Source: Oceanococcus atlanticus
GTDB lineage: Bacteria > Pseudomonadota > Gammaproteobacteria > Nevskiales > Oceanococcaceae
Assembly: GCF_002088235.1 (NCBI RefSeq)
Contig: NZ_AQQV01000001.1
Span: 1,240,001 to 1,304,000, forward strand
DNA length: 64,000 bases
Direction: 5' to 3'
Shown: in pieces, positions 55,626 through 64,000 of the stretch
How positions within the stretch are numbered: position 1 is the first letter of the stretch
How the letters are laid out: each line of letters begins with the position of its first letter
Notes under the pieces: model-generated
Databases searched by the model: none
What the model was told of the DNA's origin: nothing
What the model saw: the letters and a program-made list of their open reading frames with translations, nothing else
Made by a program: the position numbers and the translations under genes

Positions 55626-57029
55626 ATGCAACCATCCGATATTCGTCTCGGGAAATCACTCGGACTTGGCCTGCTGTGCAGTAGCGCCATTCTTTTCACC
55701 GCTTGTGGCGGTGGTGGATCCAGCAGCACCTCCACCAATCCCACGCCGGCGCCGACCAGCACACCGGCCCCCACCGCAACACCTACACCTACCGCAACCC
55801 CGACCCCGAGCGAATCGCCGGCACCGGTTGACGGTAAGGTTACCGGCCCTCTGGACCCGGTCCAGGATGATGTTGTGACCGCTGTCATTGCTGACACGGT
55901 TGCCCCGGAACTGCCAGATCCGTTGAGCGGCTTCGCGGTTTGCGCCGCAGCTGCGATCAACACCCTGGTTGACGTACCGGATGCAGCCATCGTGCTGGCT
56001 CAGTCGGGCAACACTGCTGACCCGGCCGTACTGGCCGAGCAGATCCAGACTTCCCTGGAAACCTTCGCCGTTCAGGTTGAGAACATGCTGTTTGCGCTCA
56101 ATGGCGATGGCAGCTGTGACGAAGACCACCCGCAAAACCCGTTCACCGACGATCAGTTTGCCGGTACGCCGCTGGCTCCGGTTGTGGCGGCTCTGGAAAC
56201 CCTGGCTGATGAACTGGCCACACAGGCTGCTGCTGAAGAGCCGGATCTGGCTGCGTTGACCGCCGCCGTTGACCTGTCCGCACTGGCCAACGAACTGGAT
56301 CTGCTTGGTGTGTCTGATGCCCCTGTCATCGGCGCTGTCTTCGACACTCTGGTCAACACCATGAGTGACGTGCAGGGCATGCTGGGCGCAATCGGCTCGC
56401 TTGACGCAGCCGGCACCCAGGCCGGTATCGAGTCGCTGGTTAGCAACCTGCTCGACAACGTTCTGACCGGTGTTGTTCAGGCTGGCGACATCGATGCAGC
56501 CAACGACGAAGCGGCTGAACCCGGCGCTGACCCGTCTGATGTGACCGGCCAGATCCAGACGCTGATCGCGACCCTGACCGGCCGTTTCGGCGACGATCTG
56601 CCCAGCGTGATCCCGGCTGAATTCACCACCGGTATTCTGAGCACCGTGGCTCCGGCCCAAGGCGCATTCTCAAGCGTGTTCGGCGGCGCGAATCCGCTGG
56701 AAGGCGTACTCGGCGCGATCATTGGCAACGGCCTCAATGACCCTGCTGATCTGCTCGCCTCGCTGCTGGTGATTGACGCCGCTGATCTGCCGACCAGTGC
56801 TCTGATCGCAGCCCTGACCGGCGACACCTCGGACATGAGCCCGGTGGAACTGCTGCAGGCCCTGGGTGCTGCTGATCCGAACGCTGTGACCGGCATGCTG
56901 ACCGATGTGGTCAACACCACCAACCTGCTCGGCCTGCCACTGGTTGACGCGGTGGTTGATGTTGTCGACAGCCTGCTTGGCGGTCTGCTTGATGACCTGC
57001 TCGGCGGTCTGCTGGGCGGCCTGCTCTAA
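55626..57029 (+). CDS. Leucine/alanine-rich acidic lipoprotein of unknown function
   Basis: A 467-residue lipoprotein. The signal peptide has lipobox FTAC, with the Cys near residue 27 followed by GGGGSSS. A Thr-Pro-rich linker (about 35-68) leads to a long region built almost entirely of hydrophobic/acidic helices (for example PLAPVVAALETLADELATQA), with two further cysteines. It ends with a glycine–leucine repeat, LLGGLLDDLLGGLLGGLL. The net charge is strongly acidic and there are few basic residues. AAGGAG precedes the ATG at 55626. It has its own terminator. I do not recognise a family; a surface or lipid-binding role is a guess. Confidence 0.75.
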   Translation: MQPSDIRLGKSLGLGLLCSSAILFTACGGGGSSSTSTNPTPAPTSTPAPTATPTPTATPTPSESPAPVDGKVTGPLDPVQDDVVTAVIADTVAPELPDPLSGFAVCAAAAINTLVDVPDAAIVLAQSGNTADPAVLAEQIQTSLETFAVQVENMLFALNGDGSCDEDHPQNPFTDDQFAGTPLAPVVAALETLADELATQAAAEEPDLAALTAAVDLSALANELDLLGVSDAPVIGAVFDTLVNTMSDVQGMLGAIGSLDAAGTQAGIESLVSNLLDNVLTGVVQAGDIDAANDEAAEPGADPSDVTGQIQTLIATLTGRFGDDLPSVIPAEFTTGILSTVAPAQGAFSSVFGGANPLEGVLGAIIGNGLNDPADLLASLLVIDAADLPTSALIAALTGDTSDMSPVELLQALGAADPNAVTGMLTDVVNTTNLLGLPLVDAVVDVVDSLLGGLLDDLLGGLLGGLL

Positions 57030-57052
57030 GCGCGCCTTCAGCACTCAGTGCA

Positions 57053-57079
57053 AACGCCCGGCTTCGGCCGGGCGTTTTT
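57053..57079 (+). terminator. Rho-independent terminator after the acidic lipoprotein
   Basis: AACGCCCGGC (57053-57062) pairs with GCCGGGCGTT (57067-57076) across a TTCG tetraloop, with T continuing to 57079. It may also serve the convergent flavoprotein gene that ends at 57091. Confidence 0.92.
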
Positions 57080-57090
57080 GTTTGCGGGCT

Positions 57091-58311
57091 TCAGCACACC
57101 TGCCCACAGGCATACGCTGATGACCATGCCCACTGAAAATTGAAACCACCCAGATGCCCGGTGACATCCACCACCTCGCCGACAAAATAAAGCCCTGGCA
57201 CTTTGCTCGACTGCATGGTCCGCGATGACAGCTCAGCAGTGTCGACCCCCCCTAGGGTGACTTCCGCCGTGCGATACCCCTCGGTTCCGCTGGGTCGCAC
57301 TGGCCACTGATTGAGCAGCGCTCCCATCGCGTCCAGCGCATTGTCGCGGTACGTCTGCAGCACTCCATCCCAAGCCTGAAGCTCCACCAGACGTTGCGCC
57401 ACACGGCGCGGCATGACATCGCCCAGCACCTGCTCCAGCGACCGGGTTGCCGCATCACGTTTGAGCGCACGCAGCCACTCAGCGGCGTCGCGGCCAGGCA
57501 GAAAATCCAAAAACACCTCGTGGCCGGCCTCCCAGTATGAGGACAGCTGCAGAATGACCGGGCCGCTCAAGCCGCGGTGAGTGAACAGCAGAGGTTGGGT
57601 AAAACTCTGCTCCTGGCACTGTGCGCTCACCGGCAGGGAAACGCCGGCCAATGGCAACCAATCTTCCTGCGGCCGACCGCTCAGGGTGAACGGCACCAGC
57701 CCAGCCCGGGTTGGATGGACGTTGTGACCGAACTGCCGGGCCAGTTCAAACCCGAACCCGGTCGCGCCCATCTTGGGAATGGAAAGTCCGCCAGTGGCCA
57801 CCACCAAAGACTCGCAAGCCAAGGTACCGAGTGAGGTTTCGACCCGAAAGCCTCCATCACGCGCGGCCACTGCGCTGACCTCGCAGGCGGTGCTGATCTC
57901 GACACCCGCTTCAGCGCACTCGGCCAACAGCATGGCCACAATGTGTTTTGACGATTCATCACAGAACAGCTGCCCCAGCTCCTTCTCATGCCAGGCGATG
58001 CCGTGCGCATCCACCATGGCAATAAAGTCCCATTGTGTATAGCGCGCCAACGCCGAACGGCAGAAATTCGGGTTGTGCGACAGATAGCGATCGGGCTCGA
58101 TATACAGGTTGGTGAAATTGCAGCGCCCCCCGCCAGACATCAGAATTTTCTTTCCAACCCGGTTGGCATGTTCGATCACGCGCACACGACGCCCCCGCCG
58201 CCCCGCCACCAACGCACACATCAATCCGGCGGCACCGCCACCAAGAATCAGGATATCGGGGTCATGCACGGTCACTGCGCTGTTCGGAAGTCTGAGTTCG
58301 AAGGGCGCCAT
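57091..58311 (-). CDS. BaiN/YhiN-type NAD(P)/FAD-dependent oxidoreductase (HI0933 family)
   Basis: A flavoprotein of about 406 residues. The FAD-binding start is DILILGGGAAGLMCALVAGRRGRRVRVIE. The family signature GKKILMSGGGRCNFTNL is complete, and LVVATGGLSIPKMGATGFGFELA follows. Its C-terminus carries the conserved GLYFVGEVVDVTGHLGGFNFQWAWSSAYACG. The start is uncertain: ATG 58311 is used; ATG 58377 would add 22 residues and has a GGGGAT upstream. The physiological substrate in most bacteria is unknown. Divergent from the MAPEG gene. Confidence 0.92.
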   Translation of the reverse strand: MAPFELRLPNSAVTVHDPDILILGGGAAGLMCALVAGRRGRRVRVIEHANRVGKKILMSGGGRCNFTNLYIEPDRYLSHNPNFCRSALARYTQWDFIAMVDAHGIAWHEKELGQLFCDESSKHIVAMLLAECAEAGVEISTACEVSAVAARDGGFRVETSLGTLACESLVVATGGLSIPKMGATGFGFELARQFGHNVHPTRAGLVPFTLSGRPQEDWLPLAGVSLPVSAQCQEQSFTQPLLFTHRGLSGPVILQLSSYWEAGHEVFLDFLPGRDAAEWLRALKRDAATRSLEQVLGDVMPRRVAQRLVELQAWDGVLQTYRDNALDAMGALLNQWPVRPSGTEGYRTAEVTLGGVDTAELSSRTMQSSKVPGLYFVGEVVDVTGHLGGFNFQWAWSSAYACGQVC

Positions 58312-58382
58312 GATACGGCGTTGATCAAAGTGCTCAATCCGGACAGACTCGGCGCTCCACTCTTTGAGGCTGCACATTCATC

Positions 58383-58814
58383 ATGACGATCCCCACTTCA
58401 TCCCCGATCCTGCTTCCGGTCGCCGTGCTGGTGCTGTGGTCACTGATCATGCTCGGCTGGCTGGCCCTGACCCGACTGCCCACCATGAAGCGCCTGCGCA
58501 TGCACCCGCAAAAATTTCCGCGCACCCAGGATCTGGGCGCCGCATTACCAGCCGAAGTGCAGTGGAAAGCCGACAACTACAACCACTTAATGGAACAGCC
58601 GACGATCTTTTATGCCGCAGCACTGTCTCTGGCGATGATCGGCGCCGGCAGCGGGATCAATCTGGTGCTGGCCTGGGCATACGTGGGTCTACGTATTGTT
58701 CACAGCCTGGTTCACGCCACCAGCAATAAAGTGCTGGTGCGCTTCAATCTGTTCCTCTTGAGCACCGCCGTGCTCATGGCGCTGGCCGTCCGCCTGCTGA
58801 TCAATCTGCTCTAG
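58383..58814 (+). CDS. MAPEG family membrane protein
   Basis: A 143-residue protein with four membrane helices. The MAPEG signature is visible in WKADNYNHLMEQPTIFYAAA and AYVGLRIVHSLVHATSNKV. The family includes glutathione-dependent membrane enzymes; bacterial members are mostly uncharacterised. It is convergent with the Nudix gene, with stop codons 3 bp apart. Confidence 0.87.
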   Translation: MTIPTSSPILLPVAVLVLWSLIMLGWLALTRLPTMKRLRMHPQKFPRTQDLGAALPAEVQWKADNYNHLMEQPTIFYAAALSLAMIGAGSGINLVLAWAYVGLRIVHSLVHATSNKVLVRFNLFLLSTAVLMALAVRLLINLL

Positions 58815-58817
58815 GCC

Positions 58818-59576
58818 CTACCAGGCCGGCAGGTCTTCGTAACCCGGCTCGCCCGGCATCAGGATCAGCACCCGTCGCCCGTTTTCAAGGCGGTGACGGG
58901 TGCGAATTTCCGGCACCTCGTCAATCTCACGCAGGGCCGACAAGGCCTGCTCGACGCTGGCGTACTGACTCAGGCGCTGCAGTTCCTTGACCGTGGGGAA
59001 GATCAGATCAACCTCGCCCGCCCGTTGCCGCTGCAGCATCTGCTGCGGGGTGGTCCAGCACAGCTCGGTCAGTTCCACCGCATCGACCTTGGGGGTTTGC
59101 CCATGTGGCATCTGGCCAACAAAAAAACGCGTGCGATAGCGTCGCGGCATCATCGGTGGCGTGGTCCAGAAACTGAAATAGTGCAGCACTTGTGCATCCA
59201 GGCGCTGACCACAGTCATCAAGAACGCGGGCCAGGCTAAGCGCCCCCGCATGCAGCTTGCGGCGCAACTGCGGGTCACCAGGCGGCGGCCCGTCAAACAA
59301 CCAGATACCAACCTCCTCGTAAAGCTCGCGGGCGGCCGTCAGGTAGAAGCGAGCCGCACCCGCCTCGCCAAAGCGCGCATCGCACTGGTCCGACTCAAGA
59401 CCTACACAGACATCAGGAGCAATACTGTCACCCGGATCGACCGCGCCACCGGGAAACACAAAGGCGCCAGCTGAAAAGCGGGTGCTGGCACTGCGTTTGG
59501 CCATCAGCACCTCCAGCCCCTGACTGCCGTCGCGCAACAGCACGACGGTGGCAGCATCCTGCAACGCGACGCTCAT
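58818..59576 (-). CDS. NUDT19-like Nudix hydrolase with split Nudix box
   Basis: A 252-residue Nudix protein. The box is interrupted: FPGGAVDPGDS is separated by about 30 residues from AARELYEEVGIW, which keeps the catalytic REUxEExG. This insertion is typical of the NUDT7/NUDT19 CoA diphosphatase-like group. The C-terminus is rich in basic and proline residues. It is the second gene of a two-gene unit, overlapping the upstream acyltransferase by 4 bp, which suggests a link to acyl-CoA or lipid turnover. Confidence 0.85.
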   Translation of the reverse strand: MSVALQDAATVVLLRDGSQGLEVLMAKRSASTRFSAGAFVFPGGAVDPGDSIAPDVCVGLESDQCDARFGEAGAARFYLTAARELYEEVGIWLFDGPPPGDPQLRRKLHAGALSLARVLDDCGQRLDAQVLHYFSFWTTPPMMPRRYRTRFFVGQMPHGQTPKVDAVELTELCWTTPQQMLQRQRAGEVDLIFPTVKELQRLSQYASVEQALSALREIDEVPEIRTRHRLENGRRVLILMPGEPGYEDLPAW

Positions 59577-60466
59577 GTCGCGTCGAGTTCGCGCTCAATC
59601 AACGCATCCTTTTCAGTCCACAGATCCGCAACCCAACGCTGGGCCTCACGGCGGAATTCTGGCTCCTGCTGATAGTTGTGGGCATACCAGCTGGCCGGCA
59701 CGGTGCGGATTTTTACATCCACCACGATCTTGCGATGGCGGCCACACATCAGATCCCAAAAGCCCTTGGCCCCATCGGTATACACGATGGTCATATCGAT
59801 CAGGGTATTGACCTGCGGCCCCAAGGCCGAGGCGGCAAAGGCCAAACCACCACTTTTGGGTTTGAGCAGGTGCTTGTAGGGGGTGTTCTGTCGCTCAGCC
59901 TTCTGCGCGGTAAAGCGTGTGCCTTCCAGATAATTGAGCACCGTCACCGGCACACCGATGTACTTCTCACAGGACTTGCGTGCGGTCTCCAGGTCCTTGC
60001 CCGCCAACTCCGGGCGTTTTTTCAGCTGCTCACGGCTGTATCGCTTCATGAAGGGGTAATCCAGCGCCCACCAGACCAGCCCCAGCACCGGCACCCAGAT
60101 CAGTTCCTGCTTGATGAAGAACTTGAAGAACGGCACTTTGCCGCCGACCGCGCGCATGGCCACGTAGATGTCATTCCAGCTCTGATGATTGCTGATCATC
60201 AGATACTGGGCATCACGGCGCAGCCCTTCGACCCCACGGATCTCCCATTCGGTGTTGTGGATACTGCGTTCAATCGCCACGTTGAACCACACCCAGCACT
60301 CGCACAGAGCGTGCAGTATGGCGGTCATCCAGCGTTGCCAAGGCTTGATGGGCACAAGCTTGAGCACAATCACCACATACACCGGCATCGCCCAGAACAA
60401 CAGGTTGACGACGAACAGGGTGGAGCAGATCACCCCGAGTATCGGAGCAGGCAAGAAGCTCAGCAT
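59573..60466 (-). CDS. PlsC-type acyltransferase (YihG-like)
   Basis: A 297-residue membrane-associated acyltransferase. N-terminal hydrophobic segments precede motif I MISNHQSWNDI (HX4D), then FFKFFIKQELIWVPVLG, motif III NYLEGTRFTAQKAE and PKSGGLAFAASALG. The layout matches YihG/LCLAT-like enzymes that act on lysophospholipids. It overlaps the Nudix gene by 4 bp. It may remodel phospholipids; the exact substrate cannot be read. Confidence 0.9.
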   Translation of the reverse strand: MLSFLPAPILGVICSTLFVVNLLFWAMPVYVVIVLKLVPIKPWQRWMTAILHALCECWVWFNVAIERSIHNTEWEIRGVEGLRRDAQYLMISNHQSWNDIYVAMRAVGGKVPFFKFFIKQELIWVPVLGLVWWALDYPFMKRYSREQLKKRPELAGKDLETARKSCEKYIGVPVTVLNYLEGTRFTAQKAERQNTPYKHLLKPKSGGLAFAASALGPQVNTLIDMTIVYTDGAKGFWDLMCGRHRKIVVDVKIRTVPASWYAHNYQQEPEFRREAQRWVADLWTEKDALIERELDAT

Positions 60467-60503
60467 GATGTCAGCGGTCAGAACAGGAGTGGGGAGATTC
60501 TAC

Positions 60504-61043
60504 CTATTCCGCGAGAATCGCCTCCAATTGATGCTGGATTTCGCGCCCGCGGGTGCTGCCATTGCGGATTTCGCCAGCCCAGGCCTGACGAACGCGGCCA
60601 CGCCGGTCGATCAGGTAGAAGGCCGGCCAGTAACGGTTGCCCATGGCGTTCCAGTAGGCGTAGTCGTTGTCCAGCATGACCGGGTGACGTATCGCCAACT
60701 CGCGCACCTTGTCGCGCACCGCTGAGGCGGATCGCTCATAGCTGAATTCCGGTGTGTGCACGCCGATGACCCGCAGGCCGTCATCGCGGTAGCGCTCCTG
60801 CATGGCTTTAACCCAGGGAATACTGCGCACGCAGTTGTGGCAGCCGAAAGTCCAGAACTCCAGCAAGACCACCTTGCCTTCCAGATCCTGCAAGCTCAAT
60901 GGCGGACTGTTGATCCACTGCTCAGCTTGAGTGGCGAAGAACTCGGGCGCGCGCGGAGCCTCATCGGCTGTCAAAGCATGCGCCACACCGGCCGAGGTGA
61001 TCAGGCCGATAGCCGCTATCCAGACTCGTGTGCGCAGGTTCAT
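60504..61043 (-). CDS. Secreted thioredoxin-like protein (TlpA/DipZ C-terminal type)
   Basis: A 179-residue precursor. The signal sequence ends near AHALT (residue about 24). The thioredoxin-fold domain has FWTFGCHNCVRSIPW (active site CHNC) and the cis-proline region GNRYWPAFYLIDRRG. The pattern matches periplasmic DipZ/TlpA-like redox proteins. It is 37 bp upstream-to-downstream from the acyltransferase gene and 30 bp from the lipoprotein gene on the same strand, so co-transcription is possible. Confidence 0.87.
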   Translation of the reverse strand: MNLRTRVWIAAIGLITSAGVAHALTADEAPRAPEFFATQAEQWINSPPLSLQDLEGKVVLLEFWTFGCHNCVRSIPWVKAMQERYRDDGLRVIGVHTPEFSYERSASAVRDKVRELAIRHPVMLDNDYAYWNAMGNRYWPAFYLIDRRGRVRQAWAGEIRNGSTRGREIQHQLEAILAE

Positions 61044-61073
61044 GGCCGTATGACCAGCGCCTGCCTGACGGGT

Positions 61074-61598
61074 TCAGTCTTTGGGAATGTCAACGCCGGC
61101 CCGGAACGTGCCGTTCTTGTCGACCAGTTCGACGCGGGTGTAAGGCTCCGGTTTCACACTGGCCAGCACACACAGGCTGGTGATGATCTGGGTGACCATG
61201 CGGTCCTCGCCCGGCTCCAGCCACTCAGCGCTCATGTGCAGGGTACCTTGCTCGTCGACACGCGCGGTTTTGCGCAGCTCGATGCTGTAGCCACCGGTTT
61301 GACGGCGACCCTGCTCAACCAGCACGAAGGCGCGATCACTTGGCAGCTCGATACGGTCGAGATGCAGAATGTCCTCGCTGTCCCAACTGGTCAGTGCTTC
61401 AACCGTGGGGAAATAACGCACCACCGCCGCTTCGCTGGGCGTGCCACACAGCAACGACCGGCGCAGTTCTCGCACTTTGACTTCGCCCGGCCCCACCTTG
61501 GGCCCGGTGTCCCAGAACTTCAACGGGGGCATCCAGGAACAGGCGCCCAGGCTGGCAATCATTGCAACAGCAACTACAAGGCGAACAAGCGGCTTCAT
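61074..61598 (-). CDS. Lipoprotein with PrcB-like C-terminal domain
   Basis: A 174-residue lipoprotein with lipobox SLGAC at residues 16-20. The C-terminal half has VEQGRRQTGGYSIELRKTA and a MVTQIITSLCVLASV strand, then YTRVELVDKNG. That resembles the PrcB C-terminal domain found in Bacteroidetes dentilisin complexes and in many uncharacterised envelope proteins. The function here is unknown. It is upstream of the thioredoxin-like gene and divergent from the GspE-family gene. Confidence 0.78.
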   Translation of the reverse strand: MKPLVRLVVAVAMIASLGACSWMPPLKFWDTGPKVGPGEVKVRELRRSLLCGTPSEAAVVRYFPTVEALTSWDSEDILHLDRIELPSDRAFVLVEQGRRQTGGYSIELRKTARVDEQGTLHMSAEWLEPGEDRMVTQIITSLCVLASVKPEPYTRVELVDKNGTFRAGVDIPKD

Positions 61599-61677
61599 CT
61601 CGGGCTCCGATAATCAGGCCTGCGAATTGTAGCAACGCGCCCACACCTTTTCCGCCCGAAATGCGATCATCGGGTGC

Positions 61678-63444
61678 ATGGAAACCCTGCGAGGCAACAT
61701 CACGATTGAGTGGCTGGGCACAGCCTTGCGCGAAGATGGCTGGCTCACCCGTGAACAGAGCCACAACGCCATCCGCCGCCTGGCCGGCGCCGCATCCGCA
61801 GAACACCCCCTGGTTCGCCTGGCCGTGCTCAAGCTGCATCGCGCGGACAAGCCACAACAACTGATCGACACCGAAGCGCTATGCCGCTGGCTGGCCCAGC
61901 GTTGCGACATTGGCTACCGAAAGATCGACCCGCTCAAGGTCGACATACCCCAGGCCACAGCGCTGTGTTCTTACGCTTACGCCACACGTGCCGGCATTCT
62001 GCCGTTGGAAACCACCCGCAGCAGTGCTGTTTTTGCGGTCACCGAGCCGGGCCGCAGCGAATGGGTGAATGAGCTCAGTCAGATCACCGGCCGGCGCATC
62101 ACCCGGGTTCTCGCTAACCCGGCGGATATTCAGCGCTATGTGGTCGAGTTTTATGCCCTGGCGCGCTCCATCAAGGCCAGCGAACAGGAGCAGACACGCC
62201 GCGGCGCCGGCAGCAATGACCTGCAGAACCTGGAACAGCTCATCGAACTGGGACGCCGGGGCAATCTCGAAGCCAACGACCAGAATGTGGTGAGTGTGGT
62301 CGACTGGATCTTGCAGTACGCCTTTGATCAACGTGCCAGCGATATTCATCTGGAACCCCGGCGCGACACTGGCCGGGTGCGCTTTCGCATCGACGGCGTG
62401 CTGCACCAGGTGTTCCAGATGCCACCCAAAGTGGCTTCAGCAGTGACCGCCAGACTCAAAGTCCTGGCGCGCCTGGACCTGGCCGAAAAACGTCGCCCCC
62501 AGGACGGGCGCATCAAAACCCGCAGCCCGGATGGTCAGGAGGTCGAATTGCGCCTATCGGCCATGCCCACGGCCTTTGGCGAGAAACTGGTGCTGCGCGT
62601 TTTTGACCCCGACTCGCTGCTCAAAAGCTATGAAGCCCTGGGATTGGGCGAACAGCAGATCGAGACCTGGCAACACCTGACTCGCCAACCCCACGGTATC
62701 GTGCTGGTGACCGGGCCGACCGGCTCGGGCAAGACCACCACGCTGTACTCCACCCTGCGCCAGCTGGCCACCGAAGAGGTCAATGTCTCCACCATCGAAG
62801 ACCCGATCGAACTGGTCGAACCGCAGTTCAATCAGATGCAGGTCAACCCGGCCATTGATCTGGGCTTCGCCAGCGGTGTGCGCACGGTGTTGCGCCAGGA
62901 TCCGGACATCATCATGGTCGGCGAGATTCGGGACCTGGAAACCGCCGAGGTTGCGGTTCAAGCGGCGCTGACCGGCCATCTGGTGCTCAGCACCTTGCAC
63001 ACCAATGATGCCACCGCTGCGATCACCCGCCTGCTCGATCTGGGCGTACCGCCGTATCTGCTGCGTGCCACCCTGCTCGGGGTCATGGCCCAGCGTCTGG
63101 CGCGTCAGCTTTGCCCTCACTGCAAGGCGCCAGCGCCAGTTGATGCGGTGGAATGGCGCGCACTGGCTGGCGATGAGCGCCCCCTGCCGGAACAAGCCAT
63201 GGCCGCCGAAGGTTGCCTGGAATGCCGGGCCACAGGCTACCTCGGACGGGTTGGCTTGTATGAGCTGGTCGAGATCGGCCCTGAATTTCGTGACCTGATC
63301 CGCGACAATACGGATCTGGAACAACTGCGCCGCAGCGCGCGCGCGGCTGGCGCCGCCAGTCTGCGCGAAGCTGGACTGCACAAAGTGCTGGCCGGCCTGA
63401 CACACGCCCGAGAAGTGCTGCGTGTGACCCCTCCCACAGAGTAA
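61678..63444 (+). CDS. GspE/PilB-family secretion ATPase
   Basis: A 588-residue type II secretion/type IV pilus ATPase. N-terminal MshEN-like domains (about 1-180) precede the core. DWILQYAFDQRASDIHLEPR is the N2 motif, Walker A is TGPTGSGKTTTLYSTLR, and the Asp and His boxes are VSTIEDPIELVEPQFNQMQV and GHLVLSTLHTND. The zinc-binding tetracysteine CPHC ... CLEC lies near residues 480-520. No other secretion genes are adjacent; only an MscS channel follows. It could serve a pilus or type II system encoded elsewhere. Confidence 0.92.
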   Translation: METLRGNITIEWLGTALREDGWLTREQSHNAIRRLAGAASAEHPLVRLAVLKLHRADKPQQLIDTEALCRWLAQRCDIGYRKIDPLKVDIPQATALCSYAYATRAGILPLETTRSSAVFAVTEPGRSEWVNELSQITGRRITRVLANPADIQRYVVEFYALARSIKASEQEQTRRGAGSNDLQNLEQLIELGRRGNLEANDQNVVSVVDWILQYAFDQRASDIHLEPRRDTGRVRFRIDGVLHQVFQMPPKVASAVTARLKVLARLDLAEKRRPQDGRIKTRSPDGQEVELRLSAMPTAFGEKLVLRVFDPDSLLKSYEALGLGEQQIETWQHLTRQPHGIVLVTGPTGSGKTTTLYSTLRQLATEEVNVSTIEDPIELVEPQFNQMQVNPAIDLGFASGVRTVLRQDPDIIMVGEIRDLETAEVAVQAALTGHLVLSTLHTNDATAAITRLLDLGVPPYLLRATLLGVMAQRLARQLCPHCKAPAPVDAVEWRALAGDERPLPEQAMAAEGCLECRATGYLGRVGLYELVEIGPEFRDLIRDNTDLEQLRRSARAAGAASLREAGLHKVLAGLTHAREVLRVTPPTE

Positions 63445-63458
63445 ATCGAAGGATCGTT

Positions 63459-64000
63459 ATGGACAGCCTGATCAATCCCGAACTGATGACCCAGCTGAGC
63501 GAAGGCGCGCAAGCCATGGGGCTGAAACTGCTCGCCGCGCTGGCCACCTTCATCATCGGTCGCTGGATTGCCAAACTCATCGTCGCCGGCATCAAGAAAG
63601 CCCTGATGCGTGGCAAGGCCGACCCCACCCTGGCCGGCTTCCTCGGCAACGTCGCCTATGGCCTGCTCATGGCGGTGGTGGTCATCGCCGCCCTGGGTGA
63701 GCTCGGCGTCAGCACAACCTCCGCCGCGGCCCTGCTGGGTGGCGCCGGCGTCGCCATCGGTCTGAGCCTGAAAGACCAGCTGTCCTCGTTTGCCGCCGGG
63801 GTCATGCTGATCATGTTCCGCCCGTTCCGCGTTGGCGACTACATAGAAGCCGGCGGCACTGCCGGCACGGTCGAGCAGATCAAGATTGTCGCCACCGTGC
63901 TGAAAACGCCGAACAATCAGGAAATCACCGTCCCTAACCACGAAATCTGGGGCAGCAACATCATCAACTACTCGATTCGCCCGACCCGGCGTATCGACCT
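63459..64000 (+). CDS. mscS: MscS family small-conductance mechanosensitive channel (partial)
   Basis: The first 180 residues are in the window; the gene continues past the right edge. MDSLINPELMTQLSEGAQAM is followed by three membrane helices. The pore-lining helix has AALLGGAGVAIGLSLKDQLS, then MLIMFRPFRVGDYIEAGGTAG and the beta-domain start VEQIKIVATVLKTPNNQEIT. This matches short MscS proteins. GAAGGA lies 8 nt upstream of the ATG, 14 bp after the GspE-type gene. It protects against hypo-osmotic shock. Confidence 0.9.
   Translation, partial: MDSLINPELMTQLSEGAQAMGLKLLAALATFIIGRWIAKLIVAGIKKALMRGKADPTLAGFLGNVAYGLLMAVVVIAALGELGVSTTSAAALLGGAGVAIGLSLKDQLSSFAAGVMLIMFRPFRVGDYIEAGGTAGTVEQIKIVATVLKTPNNQEITVPNHEIWGSNIINYSIRPTRRID

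Overview
The window looks like a piece of chromosome from a GC-rich, Gram-negative, probably marine gammaproteobacterium. The reasons are the his–tat gene order (hisB-hisH-hisA-hisF-hisIE-tatA-tatB-tatC), split pntAA/pntAB/pntB, a TonB-dependent receptor, outer-membrane barrels, lipoproteins and two GlyGly-CTERM exoproteins. Salinisphaerales/Nevskiales or a relative is my guess, not something the sequence proves. I see no rRNA, tRNA, insertion sequence, prophage or CRISPR array. Almost every base is in a recognisable gene; the only gene-free stretch over 300 bp is 41469-41827.

Layout. 1-6.0 kb: partial TrhA/hemolysin III gene, a 5'-3' exonuclease, the transhydrogenase operon, a DUF805 protein and a sigma factor–DUF3619–DUF3106 operon. 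6-16 kb: priA, DUF3999-like protein, argS, SPOR protein, glutathione peroxidase, ppk1, a GlyGly-CTERM serine protease and an SRPBCC protein. 16-25 kb: nudC and a histidine phosphatase, then a tightly overlapping five-gene operon on the minus strand (ribbon-helix-helix protein, CYTH-like/CHAD, ParA-type ATPase, CYTH phosphatase, Nudix), then glpK coupled to a degenerate GGDEF/EAL membrane protein. 25-33 kb: two small secreted proteins, a TonB-dependent receptor and a GlyGly-CTERM M36 metalloprotease. 33-41 kb: hemB-GST-aroE facing the his–tat operon, then a winged-helix-like protein and dtd. 41-49 kb: a candidate small RNA, an orphan TRAP binding lipoprotein, uvrD, ppx, two tandem monohaem cytochromes and barrel proteins. 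49-64 kb: a Do-family protease with a sigma-E-like promoter, a GldA/GldG-type ABC system, an unusual lipoprotein, a BaiN-type flavoprotein, MAPEG, Nudix, acyltransferase, thioredoxin-like and PrcB-like proteins, a GspE-family ATPase and a partial MscS channel.

The best candidate for an undescribed system is the operon at 17865-21187. Four of its five products belong to families that bind or hydrolyse phosphate polymers or triphosphates, or that position cargo on the nucleoid. It starts with a 58-residue ribbon-helix-helix gene that is easy to miss. Two nucleotides before that gene's start codon lies a perfect 16-bp palindrome made of two tandem TGACGTCA octamers, which looks like an operator. 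I infer a module that organises or segregates polyphosphate granules. ppk1 and ppx lie elsewhere in the same window.
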